Positions 42,511 through 51,554 of a stretch of 64,000 bases of DNA are shown here, piece after piece (position 1 is the first letter of the stretch; each line of letters starts with the position of its first letter). The translations under genes and the position numbers were made by a program. This stretch comes from Cohnella lubricantis (GTDB taxonomy: Bacteria; Bacillota; Bacilli; Paenibacillales; Paenibacillaceae): NCBI RefSeq assembly GCF_014212015.1, contig NZ_JACJVN010000057.1, forward strand, positions 1 to 64,000. The letters are read 5' to 3'. The notes beneath the pieces are model-generated. The model saw only the letters and a program-made list of their open reading frames with translations. It searched no databases and was not told where the DNA came from.

Positions 42511-43128
42511 ATGGAATCCGTGGAGAAAATGATATTGAAGCAAGCGTACAACAATCACGCTGAGCATAGAGACCGCAGCGGCATCGAGCCTTGGAAATGG
42601 GAGGAGCGCGAGCGATTCTTGCTCCAAGCCAAACAAGAGGGCCGCGAGTCTGTGCTGGAGATCGGAGCCGGGCCGGGTCGGGACAGCCTCTACTTGCAGA
42701 GTCAGGGGCTGGATGTCACTTCGACCGACCTGTCGGAGGAGATGATTCGGCTCTGCCGGGAGAAGGGCTTGCGCGCGCGGGTGATGGACTTCTATGAGCT
42801 GGACTTCCCGGACGCCTCCTTCGACGCCGTCTTCGCGCTGAATTGTCTGCTGCATGTCCCGAAGGCGAAGCTGGACGGCGTGCTGCGGGAGATTCGCCGG
42901 GTGCTGAAGCCGAACGGCTTGTTCTTCTGCGGCGTCTACGGCGGCGAGGAGTCCGAAGGGATCTGGGAGAAGGACGATTACGAGCCGAAGCGCTTCTTCG
43001 CGATGTACGAAGATGAGGCGATTCAGCGGATCGCGCAGGGGCAGTTCGGGCTGGAGGACTTCCACACGGTGGAGATGGGGCCGGGGAGACCGCATTTTCA
43101 ATCGATGCTGCTCAGGAAGACAAGCTGA
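42511..43128 (+). CDS. Class I SAM-dependent methyltransferase
   Basis: 205 residues with a Rossmann methyltransferase fold: motif I VLEIGAGPGRDSLYLQ, motif II acid in VTSTDLSEEMI, motif III/IV DFPDASFDAVFALNCLLHVP, and motif V region LREIRRVLKPNGLFFCGVYG. It resembles UbiE/Methyltransf_11 enzymes; the substrate is unknown. It is followed after 16 nt by a low-complexity protein gene with a strong ribosome site, so the two may be co-transcribed. Confidence 0.92.
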   Translation: MESVEKMILKQAYNNHAEHRDRSGIEPWKWEERERFLLQAKQEGRESVLEIGAGPGRDSLYLQSQGLDVTSTDLSEEMIRLCREKGLRARVMDFYELDFPDASFDAVFALNCLLHVPKAKLDGVLREIRRVLKPNGLFFCGVYGGEESEGIWEKDDYEPKRFFAMYEDEAIQRIAQGQFGLEDFHTVEMGPGRPHFQSMLLRKTS

Positions 43129-43144
43129 CAAGGAGGGATCACGG

Positions 43145-43957
43145 ATGGTTCACGCATTCTTCATCGAGCCGCCGTCCTATATTGCCTTCGATCATGAGGC
43201 GGAGCTGCTGGACAAGTGCAAGGAGTGGGGGCTGCTGTCGGAGAAGGCTTCCAAGGCGAAGACCTTCTACTACAAGGGCAACGGCATGAACGAAGCCTGC
43301 GAGATCGTCGGCTATGTCGACAAGCTGACGGCGGTCATTGAGTTCGCGGACAAGCAGAAGCACTGCATTCACCCGTCTTATCTGAAGGAGATGCAGGCGT
43401 CGACCTTCGGGCAGCGCTTCGCGGCGAAGGCGGAGTCTGGCGCGGAGACGGGAGCGGAATCGGAGGCCGAGGCGGAGTCTGCGGCGGAAGCGGGGGCAGC
43501 GTCCGTGTCGGCGGATTCCGAGGCAGAAGCGGATTCGGCAGCGAGCTCGGCGAATTCGGCGGGCACGAGGCCGAGCGAGGCAGGGACAGCGGCGAACGCA
43601 GCAGCCGCGGCACACAGGCCTGTTGAGCCGGCCGCGAAGGCAGCCAAGCCGAAGGCGAAGAAGCTAGAGCTTCCGGAGGACAAGGTGAGAATGACCGCGA
43701 CCGTCAAGGCGTTCACGACGGTGCCGAACCACTTCTCCGACACGGATGACGAAGTGGTCATCTACGACGCGGTCGCCATCGCCGAACCGGCGATCGAGCT
43801 CGGCGATGCTTGGTCCAGCTATAGCGCGACGCTGAAGAAGCTGGAGCTGGCCGAAGGCGATACGATCGCCTTCGATGCGAAGGTCGTCGCCAAGAAGCTG
43901 ACCAAGCATCCGGTGCCGTACAAGATCAACAATCCGTCGAAGATTGTGAAGCAGTAA
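43145..43957 (+). CDS. Conserved unknown protein with an Ala/Glu/Ser low-complexity linker
   Basis: 270 residues starting at ATG 43145 after AAGGAGGGATC. Two small globular parts are separated by about 85 residues of biased sequence: the first (1-95; FFIEPPSYIAFDHEAELL, HCIHPSYLKEM) and the last (about 180-270; VRMTATVKAFTTVPNHFSDT, DTIAFDAKVV). The middle is built almost only from A, E, S, G and D (residues about 98-160) followed by a Lys/Ala-rich stretch. No signal peptide or span. The function is unknown; the linker would be flexible and acidic. The low-complexity DNA (GCGGAG-type repeats) is prone to slippage and length variation. Confidence 0.78.
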   Translation: MVHAFFIEPPSYIAFDHEAELLDKCKEWGLLSEKASKAKTFYYKGNGMNEACEIVGYVDKLTAVIEFADKQKHCIHPSYLKEMQASTFGQRFAAKAESGAETGAESEAEAESAAEAGAASVSADSEAEADSAASSANSAGTRPSEAGTAANAAAAAHRPVEPAAKAAKPKAKKLELPEDKVRMTATVKAFTTVPNHFSDTDDEVVIYDAVAIAEPAIELGDAWSSYSATLKKLELAEGDTIAFDAKVVAKKLTKHPVPYKINNPSKIVKQ

Positions 43958-43979
43958 ATAGCGATCGGGCAAGCAATCG

Positions 43980-44015
43980 GCAGGCGTCGGAGCATCCGCT
44001 CCGGCGCCTGCTTTG
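43980..44015 (+). terminator. Rho-independent terminator
   Basis: GCAGGCG-CGGAGC pairs with GCTCCGGCGCCTGC; followed by TTTGCT. Confidence 0.75.
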
Positions 44016-44239
44016 CTGTGCTGGCAAACGGGGTTTTTTATATGGTTAACAAAAATATAAACATATTAATGAATACGTTGATTTCTGGTTCAGAGTCCTA
44101 TATTCTAGATTTGGCATCATCGATAGGCTGGATGGTTCTATTCTATTGATGTTTGGGAGAGGAGGGACTGAAGCAGCAACGGGAATTCTTCGTATCACCT
44201 GATCGGCTTGTTAATGATGAAGGAGGCGAACGTTGGAGA

Positions 44240-46816
44240 ATGAGACGGAAAGGAACGAGCATCTTATTCGGACTTCTAGCGCTAGTCATCATGCTGCCAT
44301 CGGCCGCGTGGGCTGAATTGGCAAACTCGCGAGGATCGGATACACTTGCCGGATCGGCAGATCCGGCAAGACTGGGAACACCGCCCAAGTCAGCGCCAAC
44401 CACTCCGACATTCTCGGAAGTGTCGGTACACGATCCATCGATCGTGAAGGCAGGGGACACCTTCTACGTCTTCGGCTCGCATATCGAGGCGGCGAAGTCG
44501 ACTGATCTGATGAACTGGACGGGGTTCACCAACGGCTATACGACGCCGGGCAACACGCTGTATGGAGATCTGTCCGGCAATCTGGCCGGCTCGTTCGCAT
44601 GGGCCGGCGAGAACGATTCCGACAGCAGTGGCGGATTCGCGGTATGGGCGCCGGACGTGTTCTGGAACCCGGACTTCGTCAATAAGGACGGCACCCGCGG
44701 CGCTTATTTGATCTACTATTCGGCTTCTTCCACTTATATCCGCTCCGCGATCGGCGTGGCTTCCTCACCGACTATCGAAGGGCCGTATGAATATGTCGAT
44801 ACGATTATTTATTCCGGGTTCACCCGGAATGAGGCGTACGACGCGAACAGCACGATCAACAAGCAATGGACTAACACCAACATCAAGGCGTTGGTGGACA
44901 ACGGAACCTTGGATGGAGCCGGCAATTGGTTTAACGCCGACGGCTCATACAAGAACAGCGCTTATCCCAACGCGATCGACCCGGCTCACTACTACGACAA
45001 GGACGGCAAGCTGTGGATGGCCTACGGCTCCTGGTCCGGCGGCATCTTCGCGCTGGAGATCGATCCGGCAACCGGATTGCCGAAGTATCCGGGCTCCGAC
45101 GGGACAACCGCCGACGGCCGACCCGTGGACCGCTACTTCGGAACGCTGATCGCCGGCGGGTTCACGAAGTCGGGGGAAGGCCCCTATATCGTCTACGACA
45201 GGCGAAGCGGCTATTACTACTTGTACATGACATACGGAGGGCTGGCGGCGAACGGCGGCTACAATATGAGGCAATTCCGCTCGACTTCGCCGACGGGGCC
45301 GTACGTTGACGCGCAGGGACAGAGCGCGGTGCTGCCAGGCAATACATCGAACGATCCATATGGCAACAAGCTGATGGGCAACTACCTATTCGAACGGCTG
45401 GCAGGCGACCCCGGCACGGGAATCGGCGTCGGCTATGTCTCGCCGGGACACAATTCCGTCTATCAGGACGAATCGACCGGCCGGCAGTTCCTCATCTTCC
45501 ATACGCGGTTCCCGCAGCAGGGAGAGTATCACGAGGTCCGCGTGCACCAGATGTTCATGAACGAGGACAATTGGCCGGTGGCCGCTCCATTTAGGTACGC
45601 CGGCGAGACGCTTGAGGCTGTAGGGACATCCGACATCGCCGGGGAGTACAAATTCGTCAGTCACGGCAAGTCGACATCCCCGGCCATCGAGCGCTCCGTA
45701 TACATTACGCTGAACAATAATCACACCATCACCGGCGACAAGACGGGCAGATGGCAGAAGCGCGGCCCTTCCTACTCGGAGATTGAGATCGATGGGGAGA
45801 CGTACAAGGGCGTATTCGTCCGGGGCTGGGACCCGGATGCGCGGCAATTCGTCATGACGTTCACCGCGATGTCTGATCAGGGCGTATCGGTCTGGGGCGT
45901 CCGGCAGCAGGACCTCACGGACCGCGAAGTCGTCGCCAACGTGCTGAATGACATCGATCTGGGCGATACGGCGCAAGTCAGCGCCGATCTGATACTTCCA
46001 TCTGAGGGGACGAGACATGCCGTTATCACTTGGCAGACCTCCGACGATCAAGCGGTCGAGTCGGACGGGACGGTGCATCGTCCGACCGCAGGCTCGGAGC
46101 CTGCGACAGCCGTTCTGACAGCAACTGTTGCCAAAGGCAGCGTGACAGACTCTAGAGCATTCACAGTCACTGTCCTGCCGCGGCAGACCGCGAGTCTAAC
46201 GGCCAACTACGCATTTGAAGGCGGCCTGCAGGACCAGACGGGCAGCTTCGGCGCCGGAACGGTGACGGGTAACCGTATCGACAATACCGGCGGCGCGATT
46301 ACGTACGCGGCAGGCATCAGCGGCCAGGCGGCCGTGTTCAACGGAAGCTCCGGCATTCGGCTGCCGGATGATCTGATTGATGGCGACAGCTATTCTGTAT
46401 CGCTGTGGGTGAAGCCTGAAGCGCTGTCCACCTACACGACGACCTTCTTCGGCGCCCGAGATCCGAACCACTGGATCAGCCTTCTTCCCCAAGGGCCGGC
46501 GAACGGCAACACGATGCTCTGGTCGGGAAGCGATCCTTGGTATGATGCGCCGACGGGGATGACGATCGGCATCGGCGAATGGTCTCATCTGGCCATCACA
46601 GCGGAGAAGGGCGCGGCCAAAGTCTATGTGAACGGAGTCGAGAGGTTCTCCGGCACGAGCTTCCCGGACATCTTCTCGAACAGCGGCGGCAGCTTCGCTC
46701 TTGGCGTCAACTGGTGGGATCCTCCATTCCAAGGGATGCTCGACGATCTGCGGGTCTACAACGGGACGCTGACGCCGGAGGAGATCGCGGCGCTAAGCAG
46801 CTCTTCGAATCTCTGA
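44240..46816 (+). CDS. Secreted GH43 arabinanase-like enzyme with C-terminal LamG module
   Basis: 858 residues. Signal peptide (1-26, ending AWA); a five-bladed GH43 propeller (about 55-455) with the catalytic base Asp65 (VHDPSIV), the pKa-modulating Asp247 (AIDPAHYYDKDG) and the acid Glu313 (SGEGPYI); a lipocalin-like GH43-associated domain (about 465-555); an Ig-like domain (about 560-650); and a LamG/concanavalin-like module (about 655-855). This layout fits endo-alpha-1,5-L-arabinanases, acting on arabinan side chains of pectin. There is no SLH anchor, so it is probably released. The start ATG 44240 begins the signal peptide; AGGAGG lies 13 nt upstream. Confidence 0.93.
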   Translation: MRRKGTSILFGLLALVIMLPSAAWAELANSRGSDTLAGSADPARLGTPPKSAPTTPTFSEVSVHDPSIVKAGDTFYVFGSHIEAAKSTDLMNWTGFTNGYTTPGNTLYGDLSGNLAGSFAWAGENDSDSSGGFAVWAPDVFWNPDFVNKDGTRGAYLIYYSASSTYIRSAIGVASSPTIEGPYEYVDTIIYSGFTRNEAYDANSTINKQWTNTNIKALVDNGTLDGAGNWFNADGSYKNSAYPNAIDPAHYYDKDGKLWMAYGSWSGGIFALEIDPATGLPKYPGSDGTTADGRPVDRYFGTLIAGGFTKSGEGPYIVYDRRSGYYYLYMTYGGLAANGGYNMRQFRSTSPTGPYVDAQGQSAVLPGNTSNDPYGNKLMGNYLFERLAGDPGTGIGVGYVSPGHNSVYQDESTGRQFLIFHTRFPQQGEYHEVRVHQMFMNEDNWPVAAPFRYAGETLEAVGTSDIAGEYKFVSHGKSTSPAIERSVYITLNNNHTITGDKTGRWQKRGPSYSEIEIDGETYKGVFVRGWDPDARQFVMTFTAMSDQGVSVWGVRQQDLTDREVVANVLNDIDLGDTAQVSADLILPSEGTRHAVITWQTSDDQAVESDGTVHRPTAGSEPATAVLTATVAKGSVTDSRAFTVTVLPRQTASLTANYAFEGGLQDQTGSFGAGTVTGNRIDNTGGAITYAAGISGQAAVFNGSSGIRLPDDLIDGDSYSVSLWVKPEALSTYTTTFFGARDPNHWISLLPQGPANGNTMLWSGSDPWYDAPTGMTIGIGEWSHLAITAEKGAAKVYVNGVERFSGTSFPDIFSNSGGSFALGVNWWDPPFQGMLDDLRVYNGTLTPEEIAALSSSSNL

Positions 46817-46980
46817 GCATAGAGAAGCAATCCGGAGCAATCAATCGACCTGTTAATGCGCAGATAATAGCAAGGGGCAAAGCGAGTCTCTGCGCCCCGA
46901 TTCCGAGCCTGAAACGCCTTTGACAGCTTGGGGAGCCGATGTTAGTATCAACGAGACTTTGCAGAGAAGAATGTGATGAC

Positions 46981-48372
46981 ATGGCTCAAGCCCTTGTTCG
47001 TACTCGTGTTCACCATATGCTGGAGAGACGGCTGTCGGGCGAATTGTTCGATTATCGGCAGATCATCGCTCTCTTCCTACCGATTCTGATCGACCAAGCG
47101 TTCATCGTCGGGCTGAATCTGATCAACACCGCCATGATCAGCTCTTCGGGCGTGGCGGCGGTCAGCGCGGTCAATATGATCGACTCGCTGAACTTTTTCT
47201 TAATCTTCATCTTCATAGCCGTCTCCACCGGCGGAACCGTCTTGGTCGCCCAGTTCAAGGGCAGCGGCAATCCGCAGATGGTCACGCGAGCGGCCGCCAG
47301 TACCGTCTCGACGGTCGCCTTGTTCGCAGCTGCGATCGGCCTGCTGATGATCGCGTTCCACACGCCGACGTTGAACGCCTTGTTCGGGTCGGCTTCGGAG
47401 GATGTCTTGGCCAACGGCCGAACCTATCTGATCGGCAGCTGCACGTCCTATCTCGGGATTGCCATCTTCGAGGCGGTGTGCGGCGCGCTGAGAGGAATCG
47501 GCAGGTCGCGCCCGTCGCTGTTCTTGTCTCTGATCATGAACTTCTCGTTCGTGCTGCTGAACTTCGTCTTCATCAACCTGCTCGATATGGGCGTGCTCGG
47601 CCTGACGATCGCGATGAATACGGCTCGGTATCTGGGAGCGGCGTGTGCGATCTATTACTTGGTGAGAATCGATTCGGAACTCCGCTTCCGCATTCGCGAT
47701 GCGTTCTACGTCAACCTGGCCATGGTTCGCAAGATTATGTCGACAGGCCTTCCGTTCGCCGCCGAGCAGATCTTCTTCAACGGCGGCAAGCTGTTGACCC
47801 AAGTGTTCGTCGTCAGCATGGGAACCTATGCGCTGGCGACGAACGCGATCTCCAGCACATTCGCCGCCGTCTACCAGGTGCCCGCCAACGCGCTGTCCAT
47901 CGTGACCATTACGGTCATCGGGCAATGCATGGGCGCGCGGAACATTCGCGATGCGCGGAAGTACACGAAGTCGTTCCTGGGACTGTCGTCCATGTTCTTC
48001 ATCGTCATGGCGCTCGTCATGCTGCCGTTGTTCTACCCGATCGTTCAGCTGTTCCATCCGCCGGCTGAGATCGTGGACGACATTTTCACCATTACCTTAA
48101 TTAATGCCGTCGCGCAGATTCCGCTCTGGGGGATCAGCTTCCTGATGCCGTCGGCGCTGCGGGCGGCGGGAGACTCGAAGTTCACGTCCATCGTCTCCTT
48201 GCTGTCGATGTGGCTGTTCCGCATCGTGCTCGGTTACGTGCTCGGCATTGTGCTGGACTTCGGCATTATCGGCGTCTGGATGGCGATGAACTGCGAATGG
48301 GGCGTCCGCGGGTTGATCTTCCTGCTTCGCTTCCGCGGGGAGAAGTGGTACCGGAAGCGATTAATCGATTAG
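46981..48372 (+). CDS. MATE-family efflux transporter
   Basis: 463 residues with twelve hydrophobic spans in two MatE repeats (first about 30-190, second about 250-410). Family hallmarks include IDQAFIVGLNLINTAMIS in span 1, the VAQFKGSGNPQ loop and its mirror IGQCMGARNIRDARKYTKS. It exchanges sodium or protons for cationic drugs or metabolites; the substrate is unknown. The start is ambiguous: ATG 46981 has a weak AGAGAAG upstream, while an in-frame ATG at 46939 has GGGGAG 5 nt before it and would add 14 residues. Single gene with a terminator at 48384. Confidence 0.94.
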   Translation: MAQALVRTRVHHMLERRLSGELFDYRQIIALFLPILIDQAFIVGLNLINTAMISSSGVAAVSAVNMIDSLNFFLIFIFIAVSTGGTVLVAQFKGSGNPQMVTRAAASTVSTVALFAAAIGLLMIAFHTPTLNALFGSASEDVLANGRTYLIGSCTSYLGIAIFEAVCGALRGIGRSRPSLFLSLIMNFSFVLLNFVFINLLDMGVLGLTIAMNTARYLGAACAIYYLVRIDSELRFRIRDAFYVNLAMVRKIMSTGLPFAAEQIFFNGGKLLTQVFVVSMGTYALATNAISSTFAAVYQVPANALSIVTITVIGQCMGARNIRDARKYTKSFLGLSSMFFIVMALVMLPLFYPIVQLFHPPAEIVDDIFTITLINAVAQIPLWGISFLMPSALRAAGDSKFTSIVSLLSMWLFRIVLGYVLGIVLDFGIIGVWMAMNCEWGVRGLIFLLRFRGEKWYRKRLID

Positions 48373-48383
48373 GACTTTGGCAG

Positions 48384-48414
48384 AAGGCTGGGGCTTAGGC
48401 TCCGGCCTTTTTTT
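48384..48414 (+). terminator. Rho-independent terminator after the MATE gene
   Basis: AAGGCTGGGGC pairs with GCTCCGGCCTT (two G-U pairs), followed by a seven-base T-run. Confidence 0.8.
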
Positions 48415-48521
48415 AGTTCATTTATGGAGAGGGAGGAGAATCCGGCGGCATCGTCGAATGAAGTCGAAGAGGTATTATCGGCGCCGCATTCATATGATGA
48501 GAATACAAGGAGGGGAGCGGC

Positions 48522-49622
48522 ATGGAGATAGCGGCCTTGGCGCTGATCGCGCTCGGATGCGCGGCGGGGCTGGTTCTGTTCCGGCGGAATACGGTTCCTC
48601 GTACCGAGCAGGCTTCCCGAAGGGCGGAGCGGCTCTCTGTCATTATCCCGGCCCGGAACGAGGAAGTGAACCTGCCTCACTTGCTGGAATCCCTTCAGTC
48701 ACAGAGCTGCCGGCCATTTGAGATTATCGTGGTAGATGATGGTTCAGTAGATCGGACGAGAGCGATAGCCGAGAGCTTCGGCGTGAAGGTCGTGGAGGGT
48801 ACGCCGCTTCCTCCAGGGTGGACGGGCAAGAACTGGGCCGTGTGGAACGGCTATCAGCAGGCGGCCGGCGACCTGATCGCGTTCATGGATACCGATGTCA
48901 GGCTGAAGCCGGGCACCCTGGAGCAACTGCTGGAAGCGCGGGAGCGTTCCGGCGGCGCGATCTCCGTCATCCCCTACCATCATACGGAGAAGTTCTATGA
49001 GCGATTGGCGCTGATTACGAACGTACTCAGCGTCTTCGCCTTCACATCCCCCTTCGAGCGGCGCAATCCCGAGAAGGGACTGTACGGCGCCTGCATTCTG
49101 ACCACTCGGGATGATTACGAGCAAGCGCGGGGGCACGAGAGCGTCCGATCGGAAGTGCTGGACGACATGACCCTGGGAGCGAGCTTCAGGCGAGTCGGCG
49201 TGCCTGTCTCGACTTATATTGGATACGGCGCTGCGACCATCCGCATGTATCCGAACGGCCTGATCGGCATGCTGCAGGGCTTCGCCAAGTCCGCCGCGCT
49301 GGGCGCGGCCAAGCTGACCGGCTGGTCGATCGCCTTCGTCGCCCTATGGCTCGTCGGCTTGATCGCTTCGGAGACGGCGCCGTTCGTCCAGCAGACGTCC
49401 TGGGGGCTTCCGCTGGCGGCCGGGTATGTGCTGTACACGGCGCAGCTCTTCTATTTCATGAAGTACACGGGAAGATTCGGGATAATCATTCCGGTGCTGC
49501 ATTTCCTAAGCACGATCTTCTTCCTGCTCATGATCCTGAATTCGGCTTATCAGGTGACGGTCCGGAAGCGGGTCGCTTGGAAGGGCAGACACGTCGAAGT
49601 GGGAGGCAGTCAGGACCGATGA
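48522..49622 (+). CDS. Membrane-associated family 2 glycosyltransferase
   Basis: 366 residues. An N-terminal span (IAALALIALGCAAGLVLF), a GT-A catalytic domain with LSVIIPARNEE, FEIIVVDDGSVDRT and the DxD-like FMDTDVRL, then three to four C-terminal spans. It resembles the membrane glycosyltransferases of carotenoid/glycolipid clusters (CrtQ type). Its stop overlaps the start of a PlsY-like acyltransferase gene (ATGA), implying a coupled step in glycolipid formation; that link is inference. The start ATG 48522 is 7 nt after AAGGAGGGG. Confidence 0.9.
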   Translation: MEIAALALIALGCAAGLVLFRRNTVPRTEQASRRAERLSVIIPARNEEVNLPHLLESLQSQSCRPFEIIVVDDGSVDRTRAIAESFGVKVVEGTPLPPGWTGKNWAVWNGYQQAAGDLIAFMDTDVRLKPGTLEQLLEARERSGGAISVIPYHHTEKFYERLALITNVLSVFAFTSPFERRNPEKGLYGACILTTRDDYEQARGHESVRSEVLDDMTLGASFRRVGVPVSTYIGYGAATIRMYPNGLIGMLQGFAKSAALGAAKLTGWSIAFVALWLVGLIASETAPFVQQTSWGLPLAAGYVLYTAQLFYFMKYTGRFGIIIPVLHFLSTIFFLLMILNSAYQVTVRKRVAWKGRHVEVGGSQDR

Positions 49623-50236
49623 TCATCCTATGGACGGCGGCGTCGTTTCTATGCGGATCCTTCATGTTCTCCTATTGGCTGGGGCTGGTCTTGCGCCACA
49701 ACCTGCGGGCGGAAGGCGATGGCAATCCCGGAGCGGCCAACCTGTGGCGGGCGGCGGGGCATTGGTATGGGCTGGCGGGGATCTTTCTGGATTTCCTCAA
49801 AGGGTATCTTCCGCTCGCGCTGCTCGTGAACACCGGCACCGTGACGGGTTACGGGCTCATTGCCGTCGCGGCAGCGCCGATTCTCGGTCATGCCTTCTCC
49901 CCGTTCCTCGGCTGGAGGGGCGGCAAGGCGATCGCGGTCACGTTCGGCGTCTGGAGCGGGCTCACGCACTTCTCGGCCTCGCTCGCGCTTGCCGTCATCC
50001 TGGCGGTTCTGCAGGTCGTGTTCCGCTTGTTCCTCAGAGGTAAGCCGCTCACCGTGCAGCTGGATGCGTTCATGGTCGTGCTCGGCATGCTGCTGCTCTC
50101 CGGCTATGTATTCTGGGCCGACTACGGTCCCGAGATCCAATGGTTCTGGCTGTGCAGCTCGCTCCTGCTCGTGCTGACGCACCGGAGAGAGCTGCTGGTG
50201 ATGGTGAGGGGAACGCCGACGGGGCTCGGGGGGTGA
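49619..50236 (+). CDS. PlsY-like glycerol-3-phosphate acyltransferase family protein
   Basis: 205 residues with about six spans and the conserved PlsY blocks: GSFMFSYWLG (first loop), EGDGNPGAANLWR (second; family S/GxNxGATN), and HAFSPFLGWRGGKAIAVTFG (third; GGKxxA). PlsY uses acyl-phosphate to acylate glycerol-3-phosphate at the membrane. Because a canonical PlsY is normally encoded elsewhere (beside parC/parE in Bacillota) and this copy is translationally coupled to a glycosyltransferase, it may be a paralogue acting on a glycosylated or different acceptor. Starts at ATG 49619 in a 4-bp overlap. Confidence 0.9.
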   Translation: MIILWTAASFLCGSFMFSYWLGLVLRHNLRAEGDGNPGAANLWRAAGHWYGLAGIFLDFLKGYLPLALLVNTGTVTGYGLIAVAAAPILGHAFSPFLGWRGGKAIAVTFGVWSGLTHFSASLALAVILAVLQVVFRLFLRGKPLTVQLDAFMVVLGMLLLSGYVFWADYGPEIQWFWLCSSLLLVLTHRRELLVMVRGTPTGLGG

Positions 50237-50354
50237 CAGAGCGCCCTTCTCTCTTCGCTCCTGCGCTATTGGTGCGCGGAGATGCCTATGGATTGAACGC
50301 TCCGCCGTACCGGTGGTTGCGGTCACGCGGCGAGGACTCCGGTTCGAAATTGGC

Positions 50355-50395
50355 AATAGCCTTTGTCCGTCGATGGGCGGACGAAGGCTATTTTT
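50355..50395 (+). terminator. Rho-independent terminator after the PlsY-like gene
   Basis: AATAGCCTT-GTCCG pairs with CGGAC-AAGGCTATT, followed by TTT. Confidence 0.85.
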
Positions 50396-50433
50396 GAACG
50401 AATCCAGTCTTGTCGAAGTGAAGAATGGTATGC

Positions 50434-51486
50434 TTAGCCGCTCTGTCTCTCATGTGTCAACAGCCATTCCTTGCGTACCAAGCCTCCGCCGTAGCCGCCG
50501 AGTCCGCCGTCCGAGTTAATGACACGGTGGCAAGGGATGACGATCGCCAGCTGATTGGCGCCGTTCGCCTGTGCGACGGCGCGGAAGGCCGTCGGCTTGC
50601 CGAGCGCACCCGCAATGTCGGCATAGGAGCGGGTCTCCCCCGGCGGGATCTGCCTTAATTGCTCCCATACGCTCTGCTGGAACGGCGACCCCATGAGATA
50701 GAGCGGGGTGCTGAACTCGGTCAGCTTGCCGTCGAAATATTGTGCGAGCTCCTTCTCAATCGAGTGAATGGGCTTCGTCTCTCCCGGGATAATCGCGGCC
50801 TTCGTTCGTTTGCGAAGCCGCTCCACTTCGCGTTCCAGCCCGCGGCGGTCCACGAACTCGAGCAGATAGAGCTTGTCCTCGTCCCCGATAGCGATCATAG
50901 GCCCGAGCCTCGTATCCAGCCAAGCGGCCTTGAGGATGCGGCCGTCCTCCAACCGAGAAGGCGGCGTTCCCATGATGCGGGAGAAGGCGTCTCTGAACCC
51001 GCTGCTCGAATCATAACCGGCTGCCAATTGCGTATCGATGATCTTCTCCCCCGATCGAATGCTCTTCAAGGCCAGCCCCATGCGGCGGGCTCTCGCATAT
51101 TCCACGAACGTCATGCCGAAGCGCTTCTTGAATTGCCGGCGCGCCGTCGATTCGTCAACGGACAGCGCTTTGAAGTCTTGTCCTCGCCACCGCTTCTCTG
51201 GATTCTGCTCCACCGCCTCCACCAGCACGCGAACCAGATCGGAGACGTGATTCGGATGGGACAGCGGGCGGCACCGCTGACACGGCCTATAAGAGGCCAG
51301 AAGCGCTTGCTGAGCCGTCTCATAGAACTCGCAGTTCTCAAACTTCGGCTTGCGGGCTGGACAAGTCGGCCGGCAGAAGACGCCGGTCGAGGTCACGCCG
51401 ACGTAGAAGATGCCCTCGTACTCCGTGCGCTTCTCCACCAGCGCCTTGTATAGTTCCTTCTTGCGTTCGAGCTCCAGTATCATCAT
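50434..51486 (-). CDS. ada: Bifunctional Ada: methyl-sensing regulator and O6-methylguanine-DNA methyltransferase
   Basis: 350 residues in the complete three-part Ada layout. The N-terminal zinc domain has four Cys (C38 and C42 in VFCRPTCPARKP; C69 and C72 in PCQRCRP), of which C38 accepts methyl from phosphotriesters. Next comes an AraC-type HTH (DESTARRQFKKRFGMTFVEYARARR). The C-terminal methyltransferase has the acceptor Cys in IVIPCHRVI and the GSPFQQSVWEQLRQIPPGETRSYADIA helix-turn-helix. Methylated Ada activates its own gene and other alkylation-repair genes. Start ATG at 51486; the GTG at 51495 is an alternative. In Bacillus the functions are split between AdaA and AdaB; here they are fused. 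Confidence 0.95.
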   Translation of the reverse strand: MMILELERKKELYKALVEKRTEYEGIFYVGVTSTGVFCRPTCPARKPKFENCEFYETAQQALLASYRPCQRCRPLSHPNHVSDLVRVLVEAVEQNPEKRWRGQDFKALSVDESTARRQFKKRFGMTFVEYARARRMGLALKSIRSGEKIIDTQLAAGYDSSSGFRDAFSRIMGTPPSRLEDGRILKAAWLDTRLGPMIAIGDEDKLYLLEFVDRRGLEREVERLRKRTKAAIIPGETKPIHSIEKELAQYFDGKLTEFSTPLYLMGSPFQQSVWEQLRQIPPGETRSYADIAGALGKPTAFRAVAQANGANQLAIVIPCHRVINSDGGLGGYGGGLVRKEWLLTHERQSG

Positions 51487-51554
51487 CCATCGCACCCTTG
51501 CTCTGTCATGTTGACTTAATTATACAGGAGGCGCTATGAGGGCGTAACCGAAAA

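Noticed and set aside
46939-46980. Upstream ATG start for the MATE gene
   Set aside because: It has a better ribosome site but the added 14 residues are Cys/Arg-rich and unlike family N-termini; kept as an alternative.
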